Origin: Nemophila menziesii | Lineage: Eukaryota; Streptophyta; Magnoliopsida; Boraginales; Hydrophyllaceae | Direction: 5' to 3' | NCBI GenBank assembly: GCA_029959085.1 | Contig: JARWIR010000021.1 | Coordinates: 23,957,620 to 24,021,619, forward strand | DNA length: 64,000 nucleotides | Position numbers and translations under genes: made by a program | Shown here: positions 33,346 through 43,093 of the stretch, piece by piece | How positions within the stretch are numbered: position 1 is the first letter of the stretch | Layout of the letters: each line of letters opens with the position of its first letter | Notes under the pieces: model-generated | Told to the model about the DNA's origin: nothing | The model's database searches: none | The model's input: the letters and a program-made list of their open reading frames with translations, nothing else

Positions 33346-34217
33346 CCTTCTTTGCCACAACAGTAACAGGCCCCTTTAGGTTTTTGAATCTTACCAGAGG
33401 TCTTGAATCCTCCACCTTGTTTGTTGGTGTTGCCGTGATTCTTGTTTCCCCCAGACTTTGACTTGTTGGAGCCTTGTTGTTTTCCCTTCCCTTTGAACAT
33501 GTCTTTATTACCTTGGCCAGAACCTTCGACTAGATTAGCTTTGGAGGAATGAGAAGGGAAAGAGATTGACTTATCCTTGAGTCGATTCGCTTCTTCGACT
33601 TGGATGTGGCTGATGAGCTCTTGGAGGGTCATTTCTTTCTTATTGTGTTTGAGGTGGTTGCGGTATTCACTCCAAGATGGGGGAAATTTATCAAGCAAAA
33701 TGTTGGCTTGAAGAATTTCACACATCTTCATGCCTTCGGCGATTACCTCCGCGCATAGGTTCTCGTACACATGAAGTTGTTCAGTCATGGGTTTCTGATC
33801 CGTAAGTCTAAAGTTATACCAATTCCCAGTCACGTACTTTTTCTTACCCGAATCATCAGCCCCATATTTCTTCTCGAGAGTTTCCCATATGACCTTTGTC
33901 AATTTCTCTTTGGCAAGGAGGTCAAAAATGGGATTAGTGACGTTGTTCAAAATCCATCGCCGAGCCATGGTATTAGCTCTTTTGAACCTATATTCGAGGG
34001 CAGCATGCCTAGCTAGCTCTTGTTCAGTATGTGCTCCAATTTCCAAAAGTGGAGGAGCCTCGACTATAGCAAAGTCGAGTTCATACTGTTCAAGGCAAAT
34101 CATAATTTTTTGCGCCCAACGCTTATAGTTACAACCATTAAGGGGTTCCAACTTGTTTGCGTCGAGAAGTGGCTTTGTGTTCGAAGAAGAACCAACAGCC
34201 GAAATAGGAAGAGCCAT
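33330..34217 (-). pseudogene. Copia gag
   Basis: ATG at 34217; starts MALPISAVGSSSNTKPLLDA. The UBN2-like gag core follows: LNGCNYKRWAQKIMICLEQ, VIWETLEKKYGADDSGKKKY, TEQLHVYENLCAEVIAEGMK and DKFPPSWSEYRNHLKHNKKE. A basic, Gly/Lys/Asn-rich stretch leads to the zinc knuckle CYCCGKEGH. There four bases are missing compared with the copy at 63556-63603, so the last Cys is lost and the frame shifts into protease. Gag forms the virus-like particle in relatives. Confidence 0.92.
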
Positions 34218-34251
34218 TTTCAAAAATAACCGGTGGAAAAGAAAATGAATA

Positions 34252-35099
34252 TCATTTTAAATAACAATTACACGGAAAAACGATTACAAAAATCGAATAA
34301 AACTTACACGGAAATATAAACGAAAATACACTTACACGGAAAAGAAAAAAACGAGTCTTAGTCCTCGGTCGTTAAAAAGATATTCCGGCGGACCGACATC
34401 TCTAACGGAAAAACTAACCACCACTAGTTTAGTATATAGAGAGTGAGAGAAGAGGCAGAGTTTTTTTTCCTTTGTATTTTCGTAGCTGTAGAGAGTGAAA
34501 TGAGAGCTCTATATATAGGGGTGAGGAGAGGAATACCCAAGCCTTCAGAAACGTCCCCATTAAGTCCCACGATTCCCTCCCGGAATTGACTTGATTGGGT
34601 TGACGTTTTTGATTGCCTTGTAACCCCCACGTTTTAATATTCTGTAACAGCTTTGTTGACCTATGATATTCCCACGTGTTTGACTTGACTAAGTAACAGC
34701 TGCTTGAATATCCTTTCCCTTTAATGCGTACGAGATTCGTGGAGATTTGTCTCTACGTTTTAAGTTGAGTAGTCAACCACCACTATAAGAGCTGGTACAA
34801 AATCCATTTCATTTTTCATTTTTTGACTCCCCAAACTCCCCAAACTCCTCAAAACACCCCACGACCCACGACCCACGCCCCACGCCGTCGCTGGTGCCGG
34901 TGCCGGGCCGGGCCGGGCGGGTGGGTGGTGGTGGTGGTGGTGCGCGCGTGTGGGCTAAATTATTGCCTTGCCATGTGCATGGGTATTGGATCTTTGGAGT
35001 TAGTTCATAGCACAAAGTTTAAAAGTAGGTAAAAAACTTTATAACCCACCGATGTGGGAAAAGCTAAAAACTTCTTTTTTAACATCAAAAGTTCCAACA
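34252..35099 (-). repeat. Copia 5' LTR, shortened at its inner end
   Basis: Same as the 3' LTR except that about 100-120 bp at the U5 end (next to gag) are missing: similarity stops after ATAACAATTACACGG at about 34260. LTR sequence otherwise matches with scattered substitutions. The interior before ATG (TTTAAAATGATATTC on the minus strand) matches the same region of the element at 61740. No canonical initiator-Met PBS (TGGTATCAGAGC) is present. Confidence 0.85.
34509..34518 (-). promoter_or_regulatory. TATA box of copia 5' LTR
   Basis: CTATATATAG in a strong promoter-like position within the LTR, read on the minus strand; identical in the 3' LTR (29014-29023). Confidence 0.55.
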
Positions 35100-35104
35100 T
35101 AATC

Positions 35105-35994
35105 AACATAGAAGCAAGTGACAAGAAGACAAGAAGGAGTTGAAAGCTGTTCATGCCATTCCAACCCTTCACCTTTGTAATTTATTTTATCTCTTTCTCT
35201 AGTATGAACTAATCCTATTTAGCTTGAGATTAGAACAAGAGTATGAACCCTAGACGTTTTTGTATCTATTTTAATTATGGATGTCTTTATACATTTAATT
35301 GAACTTAATAGTGCTATCTCTGATTGTATGTACTTTAATATATTATCTGTAGTTCTTGCGGTTGCAAACGTACATGATTACCATATTAGTTAGATGGTCA
35401 CCCAGAAGGGGTGTCAAATTATTGAAATACCACATAAATATCTAATGTCCGGTAGTGATCCTAACGGGCTTGCCTAACTAGTTAATCACTAGGGTTTGAG
35501 ATTAACCACCGATCATTGCGTAAGGTCCCCTTACCCAAGTCCCCCAGTAATTAGGTCGCCACCTAAGTCCACCCGAAAGGGAGTTAGGAGGAATATAGAA
35601 TCCTAGCTATTGCATATCACACAATTCTGCCATTAGATAAATATTTATAGAATAAGGCTAGTGGCGATTACTTGCTATATGTCAAGCTAAATTCCCATTG
35701 TACTTCTCTCTATTCTTATTTGATTTCATGTCTTTATTTTTATTAGTTAATTGTTAGATTCTTAAAAACCAAACAAATATTTTAAAGTTTTTTCACGTAT
35801 TATTTTATCTACTTGTTTTATTGCACTTTATATATTCATTATCTACATCTAACTTCCGTAGTCCCTGCGAACGAATTCTAATTATCAACTAAACTTCCAT
35901 ACGATCTATGATACTTGTAGTGAGTAAGGTAGTGGGCTAGGGTATTTAGTTCTTTTAATATTTTTATCGTTATTTAATCACACCCTAACCACCA
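35105..35994 (+). repeat. Gypsy 5' LTR, second part
   Basis: Continues the LTR interrupted at 28637. Contains TTAGATGGTCACCCAGAAGG (35389-35408), GATCATTGCGTAAGG and the end TCACACCCTAACCACCA, parallel to the end of the solo LTR. Confidence 0.87.
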
Positions 35995-36003
35995 CAAAAT
36001 TTT

Positions 36004-36021
36004 TGGTGCCGCTGTCGGAAA
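36004..36021 (+). promoter_or_regulatory. Primer-binding site, tRNA-Asp type (decayed)
   Basis: TGGTGCCGCTGTCGGAAA matches 13 of 18 positions of the plant tRNA-Asp 3' complement TGGCGCCGTTGCCGGGGA; most changes are transitions. Confidence 0.72.
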
Positions 36022-36120
36022 CTACATAGTTAGTCCTAGTGTTTTTATTTAGTTCTTTTAATTTTTTTTAGTTTTGTTTTACACTTTTGTTATTAGTTTG
36101 GTCTATTTCAGGTTATTCAA

Positions 36121-37470
36121 ATGGCAAGTCGGAGAAATCTAGAGCTTCCTGTCTCATTCCGAGTGCAACCTAGTGGAATCCGCACTCCTGAAATCCAAAC
36201 CGCTAAGTCCAGGCATGATAGAACAATGTTTTATGGCCGACTTAGTGATGTTGCACAACAGGATCTCATTATATTCAGAAATTAATGCATATTTGTGATG
36301 CCTACATCATCAAAGGTGTCACAAAGGAATAGATGTACTACGTTATGTTCCAATTCATTTTTACCGAAAGTGCAAGCGATTTGTATGACTACCAACACCC
36401 TGATTCACTCCCAGATTAGGATAAACTCTAAGCAAATTTCCTAGATCGATTATATCCGATAAGTAGGTGCTTAAAAGAAATGTTGGAGTTCGATCTATTC
36501 GTACAAGAAGAAGGGGAAAGTATTGGTGAAGCATGGTTACATTTTAACAAAAAGAAAGCGAGGTGTCCATTCCACGTCTCCTTACCCAAATATCAATTAA
36601 CCATATTCTATGGAGGGCTCAACAACGAGTCCAAAGAAAAGGTAGATTACTTAGGATATACAAGTTTTGTGTTATTAAATACAGATGATGCTTGTATAAC
36701 CATGGAAAGAGTCGTTGGAACAGAAAGAAGTTGGCCATTAGAAACAGAAGAAGAAGATTCCTTAAATATAATAAGGATCGAACATTTAAGACAACATCTC
36801 GAAGAATTACAATCATGTTTAGAGAACGGTTTCATAGCCAGGTGAGCCAAATAAACACAATACCACCATGTCTTAGTTATGGAGAGAGTACTCATTTGTG
36901 GGAGAATTGTGTTATCAATTCAGCCTCGATTTCCTTCGTATCTCAGCAAAAAGTCCATTACTTGAATGACCCTTATCGTACTCCTGGAAATCACGCTCAT
37001 TATCACTCCCCACAGAATCAGAATTGGGTCAAAAATCAAGGTAACTACTATCAAACTCGACCTCATAATTATTAAACACATCCAAGCTATCTATAAAGGC
37101 CAAATTATGGTGTTCAAGCTCCATCGTACAATCCATATTCAATGCAACAAGCCACATATGATCATTCTCCAGAACAACCTCCAGCTAACAGTCTTGAGAA
37201 AAGAATGGATAAATTCATTAAAAGTATGACTGAAAGCATGAAGGTGAGTCAACGGAGATTTAGAGAGAAAGAGAAGGTTATAAAGCAACTAGAGTTTCCA
37301 CTATCACATATTTCTAATGCAATACAAACCAGACGATAAGGGAAACTTCCAAGCGATACTATAAATCATGAAGATGATGCTTATCATGCGATTGGATTTA
37401 GAAGTTGAAATCAATTACCTCCACCCAGAGTGGAGGAAACTGAACAACCAAAAGAACCGACCCATATTCC
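36121..37470 (+). pseudogene. Gypsy (Athila-like) gag, broken
   Basis: ATG at 36121 follows a leader ending TCTATTTCAG. Reads MASRRNLELPVSFRVQPSG, then in a second frame HICDAYIIKGVTKE, YVMFQFIFTESASDLYDY, ANFLDRLYPISRCLKEMLEF (with TAG/TAA interruptions), EGESIGEAWLHFNKKKARCP and YGGLNNESKEKVDYL, which is the retrotransposon gag core. A further shift leads to HYSPQNQNWVKNQGNYYQ. The region to 37470 is poorly preserved. Capsid function in intact relatives; this copy has many stops. Confidence 0.85.
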
Positions 37471-37479
37471 TAAAGAGGT

Positions 37480-38608
37480 GGTTAAAGAAACCGTTTAAGA
37501 TAAAATCAAAGAGGTAATTGAACCAAAGAGTGCCACGATAGAGAAGACACCGGAAAAGAAGAAAAGCTTAGTGGTAAACCAGACACGTCCTCCACCACCA
37601 TTCCCATCACGTGTCAAAACCAAGACTGATGAAAAAGAATTCAAGAAGTTCCTTGACATGGTGAGCAAATTAGCTATCAACATACTGTTTGTAGGAGCTC
37701 TCAATAGAATGTCAAAATATATTAAATTCATGAAGGACAATTTTTCTAAGAAACAAAGTTTAGAAACTGGGGAAATGATTGTTTTACCAAAAGAGTGTAG
37801 TGCTATACTCAAAGAAAGTTGCGATCAAACTTACAAGATCCCAGAAGTTTCACAATCCCCATTGCCACTGCGAAGGATATACCAGGGATGCTTTATGTGA
37901 TTTAGGCGCAAGTATCAATCTCATTCCAAATTCCCTGTTCGAGAAGCTCAACCCAGGAGAGGTGGTACCTACTTCGGTGGTATTACAAATGGCGGATCGA
38001 TCCTTCTCTCAACCAGTAGGTGAAATTGAAGAAGTTTTAGTTAAAGCTGGTAGTTTTAGATTTCTTTGTCATTTTATTATTCCTGACTACGACGCGAATA
38101 AGAATGTTCCCATCATCTTGGGTAGATCATTCTTAGCCACGTGGCGTACACTAATAGATGTTGAGGATGGTGAATTGATCATGAGGGTCCATGACGAACA
38201 AGTGAGATTTAATGTGTTTAAGTCTATGAAGTATCCAGATTCGAAAGAAGAATATTTTAAAATAGATGTCATGAGCAAAACTACACAAGAGGTTTTTAAT
38301 GAGACAAGCTTCGATGACACCCTACAATAGCCTTGGCACTTGAATCACCAGATGAATATGACGAGTTAGCCAGAGAAATGTCTACTCTTGATTTAGAGGA
38401 TGGAAGACCAAAACCGAGAGTTCGCGAACAAATCCGAGAGGCAGGAGATGTTGAACCAATGAAGAACCCAGCTATAATATGTACTCATGTCCTCAAGGAA
38501 AAACCATTTCCTGCTTATTTCCGGTATGCGTACCTAGGTATGAAAAAAAACTTTGTCTGTTATTATTTCTGCTAACCTTTTAGGTTCTCAAGAAGATAAT
38601 TTACTATG
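37480..38608 (+). pseudogene. Gypsy protease and start of pol, truncated
   Basis: 37571-37900 holds the linker PSRVKTKTDEKEFKKFLDM. After a shift comes the aspartic protease: CDLGASINLIPNSLFEKL (DLGAS active site), VLQMADRS, FIIPDYDANKNVPIILGRSF, then the pol leader ALESPDEYDELA and LKEKPFPAYFRYAYLGM. A slip in the A-run at 38541-38548 shifts the frame into the expected LSVIISANLLGSQEDNLLC. The sequence stops at 38608, where the LTR of copy C begins. RT and integrase of this element were not found. Confidence 0.88.
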
Positions 38609-40111
38609 TGGTGGGTCTTCGGGTGTTATAAAATAAAGCAATAAAAGTAAAGGATCCACAATACCGCAAGTGCACGGTTGTCCAATTAATATTCCGATAA
38701 ATCAGGATTCGTTCTCAGGGATTGGACTGGTATAACCCAAGTGTTCAATAGATAAATAGTAGTAAGTGCTTAAATGATTAACTGAAAAGAAAGAATGCAA
38801 GTAAAAAAGAGATGGACGCAAGAATGAGAGATGCACTTAAGTCTCGCAAGGTAATTCACCAAAGTCAATGCAATTACTGTTTTGTTTAAGGGTATATTTG
38901 TTATTTAATTATTAGTCGGGACACTATAATCTCCTAACCCCCGTCAGGGTGGAGTTAGGAGCTATCCAACAGTATTATAAACCCTGTCAGGGCAATTATA
39001 CCTACTTTCGTATATTTTTAGTCTCTTACCCAATTGGCTATGTGGTTTGTCAAGCCCGTAAGGGTCATTGACGAATAAAACATGTCTATTACCTAGGTCT
39101 GTAATTAAACCCCCCGTCAAGGTGATCACTTCGCCATTAAAGTGAATAGCCTAATTACTAAAACTTATTTCTGATTGATCAGAAATTAAATAATCAACAA
39201 GCATAAAATAATTTCCAAAAATAAATACCCAACTCAGATTAAATCGTAAATCCCAAATTCAAAAACATAAATTGATTAACTAGGGTTTCAACCCATTATT
39301 TGCGATTCTCAAGTACTTAATAATTTAGCTCATATTCAAAAAACTAAAATTAAATAAATAAAATACATTATCCTAAATTACAGAAATTGAATATGAAACA
39401 TAATTGAAGGGATGAAAAGAACTGTGGTTGGAGAAAAATGGATTCAACAGCTCCTGCTCTTGCTTCCGCCTCTTGACGCTCTCTCTAAGGATTATTAATT
39501 TGAAAAAAATATGATAGGTGTTGGATAATGAGGTCTAAGAGGGCTTATATAGATTGTGAAAACGGATTAGGTCTAATCTTGGGCTTAATTAAGTAATTAA
39601 AATCTCAAGTCCAATTGGTAATTCCCGTAACTAGTGTACAACTGTTGGTAAAACGACTGTAACTTTTGCATATCAAATCCAAATTGACTCATTCTAGTTG
39701 CAAAATCTTCCTAACTCAAAGAGACAACTTCCTTATTCACGACCCAAAGGCTGAATAAGAGTCTAAGTGGCTCAAAATCAGCAATTAGTAACAGCCTTTT
39801 AGATTTGCAACTTTGCTAGTCAACTCTCCGGGATATCTTTTCTCGCCTTTGACTCCTCCCCTCGATCTAAGACTTTAATTCTCGATTATCCTCCTTATCT
39901 TGGTTCTGCATAGAATCTATGAACCTAAGAACTTCACCCTAAAAACAAAAAAAATTAGCGCGCAAAAGCTCTAAAAATGCAAATAACATAATTCCAAGGG
40001 GAGAAAGTGTAATATGACGAAATAAGCACAAAAGTCTATCTAATAAGTCCAATTTATACCTAAAATTATGTCTCCTAAGGGAATATATTTAGAACAAAAA
40101 GGGAGACATCA
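38609..40111 (-). repeat. 3' LTR of copy C (about 1.5 kb)
   Basis: On the plus strand it runs from TGGTGGGTC to GGGAGACATCA; read on the minus strand it starts TGATGTCTCC directly after the polypurine tract TTTGAGTTTGGGGTCT. Contains the GTGATCACC block and the CGTGCACTTGCGGTATTG block shared with the LTRs at 4815 and 45922. Confidence 0.88.
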
Positions 40112-41443
40112 AGACCCCAAACTCAAACCTTTGTCGTCCCGACAAAGTAAAACAAAACAGAGGTCTGAGATAAGAAGCAACATGCAGAATCTAAAGAATA
40201 AACCCAAAGCAAAACTCAAAATAAATGTCATATAGTACAATCTAAGAACTAATGCATACATACACCTATCATACAAAATCAAACACATAAATAATTTCAA
40301 TCCAAAATTAACTTCACAATGCTAGAAGATTAAAGTTGATACTTAGCTCGAGATGGTGGCTATAGGGTGTTCATCAATATTTACTCGCTTTGAACGCGCC
40401 AATTAACTTAGTCCCTATTAGTAGAACTGTTAATTCACTATGTTTTTAAGAATCACGAGGAATTTATGTTTTTAGCGTGGCTTAGGGACGGTATGGTACA
40501 TTTGGATAATAAAAAGTGAGCTTTTGGCTCTCTCCTCACTAGCCTCCGAGAAACTGTCATGAGCTTGAGTTACACTCACATATTATCTCACTCACTTGAT
40601 GCACAAATTTAGCGTCCCCGAAATAAACCCAACCGATCAATATGATTACAAAAATATTCCTTTATTGTTTTTTTTTATATCAACATTTATTCAATCTTTT
40701 TTTGTATGTTAAACATGACATTCTTTTTAATGTGAGATGTCATCCTAACTTATTTTCTTAATTTCTTTTGTTTTCTTTCTCTTTTTCTGAAATCGGCAAA
40801 TGAATTAAATAAAGTGCATAATCATTCAAGCACATCAAAAATCTACCCAACAAATGTAATAACAGATTCCCTCAATCAAACTCAGGCTCAAGAACAACTA
40901 GTCTTAAGCAATCGTGATTCAATTGCGGGTCATATGGTATAGTCCTAACATCTAAAGGATAAGCTTATAATGTGGCTTCAAAAGAAAGGCTTAAGGGCTT
41001 AAAATGGGGCTAAGAAAGATATAAAATTAATCACGGATTAGAAAGTTAAAAAGGTCTCAAGTGGCTATCAAAGAACTGCCTCTATCATCTTCCTAGTTAC
41101 ATAGTTCACCTCTAGTTCATAATTAAGTGGGTTCTCTACTCATTTAACTCTCATGTTCTACACACCACTTATTCTTACCAAGTACAAGCTTACTTCTTTT
41201 GCATTGTTCATTAATTTTTCATATCAATCATCTAGTGTTTGCATGCATTTAAGTTGCGTTTTACATTAACTCTAAGGTCTTCTATTTTCTATCATTAATT
41301 TACAAAAAGTATTCTTATGGAGACATTCAACAAACTCTATAGTCAAATCATTCCTTAAACTAATTTTTATTTGGTTTTAATTTTTTTTAAAAGCAGTAAA
41401 AACACATAACACATAAAATTGGGATGAGGCCACGATACCCCAC

Positions 41444-41478
41444 CCCAAACTCAAAAATGAGTTGTGTCCCCACGACTC
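41444..41478 (-). promoter_or_regulatory. Conserved hairpin followed by purine tract (copy C)
   Basis: Minus strand: GAGTCGTG, loop GGGA, CACAACTC (one G-U pair in RNA), then TGAGTTTGGGGTGGGG. Same layout as copies A and B. Confidence 0.75.
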
Positions 41479-41591
41479 GAAATGACACTGAAAGCAAATA
41501 AAAATAATATACACTACTAAATGAGAAAATGATAGGAAAACATATCTAGATAGGCACTATGCCGATTATGTGTAGTCTAAGGTCCAGGTTT

Positions 41592-41681
41592 TTAATTCGT
41601 CCTTATCAAGTTGTAAAGATCATTCATTATTGCGTTCATCTTGAATAAAGTGTCCTTCATCACCTCGAACTCTTTTGTCAT
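41592..41681 (-). CDS. Small ORF in env-like position (copy C)
   Basis: A 29-codon ORF starts with ATG, reads MTKEFEVMKDTLFKMNAI then MNDLYNLIRTN, and ends in TAA. Sequence upstream (to about 41790) is partly open in other frames (MNRKESLVLREDFCREDD) and may be the original start, lost by a shift. Homologous tails occur in copies A and B at the same place. The heptad-like hydrophobic spacing suggests a helix. Function unknown; not certain to be translated. Confidence 0.45.
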   Translation of the reverse strand: MTKEFEVMKDTLFKMNAIMNDLYNLIRTN

Positions 41682-42399
41682 ATTTCCCAAAGTTAACCAT
41701 CTCCTCCTAGCCCTCTAAATCGTCATCTTCTCTACAAAAATCTTCCCTTAACACCAAACTCTCTTTTCTATTCATGTTCTTCTTAACTTCTCCAACCTTC
41801 ATGTCATCTCTTCATCTCGAATAAACCCAAACTCAATTTATCACCTACTTAAAGATTACTTGCAAAATATATAATGGTAGGCTCAAACAATTCACAATTC
41901 CTCCAATAAAAACTATAACAAAAATCTTAATTCCCAACTAGTAATAGAAAGAAAAGAAGAATTCTAGCTATTTTACCGGATTGGCCGTGGAATTTGTGAT
42001 GATTTGATACCTTGCACTTGCGATCTCCAACCTTTAAAGTACAAAAGCTATTGATGAATTTTGTGTCTTTGGATGTTGTTGAAGGTGACACAGTAGTGAC
42101 AATGGTGGTTTAATTGAGATGGGTAGTCATTATCTATGGTGTTGAAGAGGTTTAATGGGTAAACTTTAAGTTTTGGTGAAGAAAAATTATTTGGATTAAA
42201 AGTGAAATTGCTTGGTGTTTTTGGAAAGATTTTTGATTTATTATGCGTTGGGATGATGTTTAGCGGGATGGGTTGATGATATTTTGGTGTTTTAATGGTA
42301 TTTTGCAGGTATTTTCAGAGCTCAGGTTCATTATTCATGGTGTTTCATGTGTTGGAGGCTAAAGGGAAAGGAGGAAGGAGTTTGTATAAGGATTAGGTC

Positions 42400-42720
42400 A
42401 TTTTTTCCGAGATGATCGGGTTCCCATTCAGTATTAAACGAGTACCCGTTTATCTTCTGTATCGTGAATACATTTTTCGCACAATTTTACAATTTCTAAC
42501 CGGGCGCCCGTTTGATTCGACCAGGTACCCGTTTGCTATCTGACGTTTCTGACCTCCCATTTGGATAGCTCTCAAAAAAATGCGCAGTTTAGGCTAAAGA
42601 AAAAGCGAATTCCGACATTCGAGCGTAAAGTTATGACCTTCTGAAGCTTCTGATAGTCGGTTGTCGATGGGCGCGACTTCTAACACACCGAATACCTTGC
42701 GTCTTCACCACACATGTCAG
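42400..42720 (-). repeat. Variable block of copy C
   Basis: It contains short repeated words: AACGAGTACCCGTTT (42439), ACCGGGCGCCCGTTT (42499), ACCAGGTACCCGTTT (42519), and a further ACCGGGTTCCCGG at 42749. The words are near-palindromic. It corresponds in position to 20245-20580 in copy B and 7370-7510 in copy A, where different words are found. The flank GAATTCCGACATTCGAGCGTA is shared with copy A. Confidence 0.7.
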
Positions 42721-43093
42721 AAAGTTTGGGGGGTTACAACTCCATAACCGGGTTCCCGGTTGTCTCCTGTTTTGACAATAAAATTTTCTTTCTTTACCGT
42801 AGCACCTACCCCAAACTTAAGCATTTTAACACATGCGAATCATTAAAAACACTACACCCTTCTCATTTCTTAAGATTATACACTAATAAACATCAATTAC
42901 TCTAATATACACTACGAATTTTAAGAGATCAAAGCAATTTAAAACACGGGTTGTCTCCCAAGAAGCACTTTTGTTTATTACGTCTTTGAGTTCGACGCGT
43001 TACCTTCCATGAAGATGGTATTGAGGCCTTTGTAGTTCTCCTCCGCTTAAACTCGCCTCTTCCCTGATATGAAACTTTTGGTACTTTCCCACC

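Larger units (their letters stand above)
28638..35099 (-). mobile_element. Complete copia element inserted in gypsy LTR, TSD TAATC
   Basis: Two LTRs in the same orientation (28638-29586 and about 34252-35099) flank an interior with gag, protease, integrase, RT and RNase H in copia order on the minus strand. The outer ends read TGTTATT... and ...CCAACA on the plus strand, and TAATC flanks both sides (28633-28637, 35100-35104). The host gypsy LTR continues across the insertion. Coding capacity is broken by frameshifts and stops, but the LTRs still look very similar to each other, so the insertion is comparatively recent. Confidence 0.95.
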
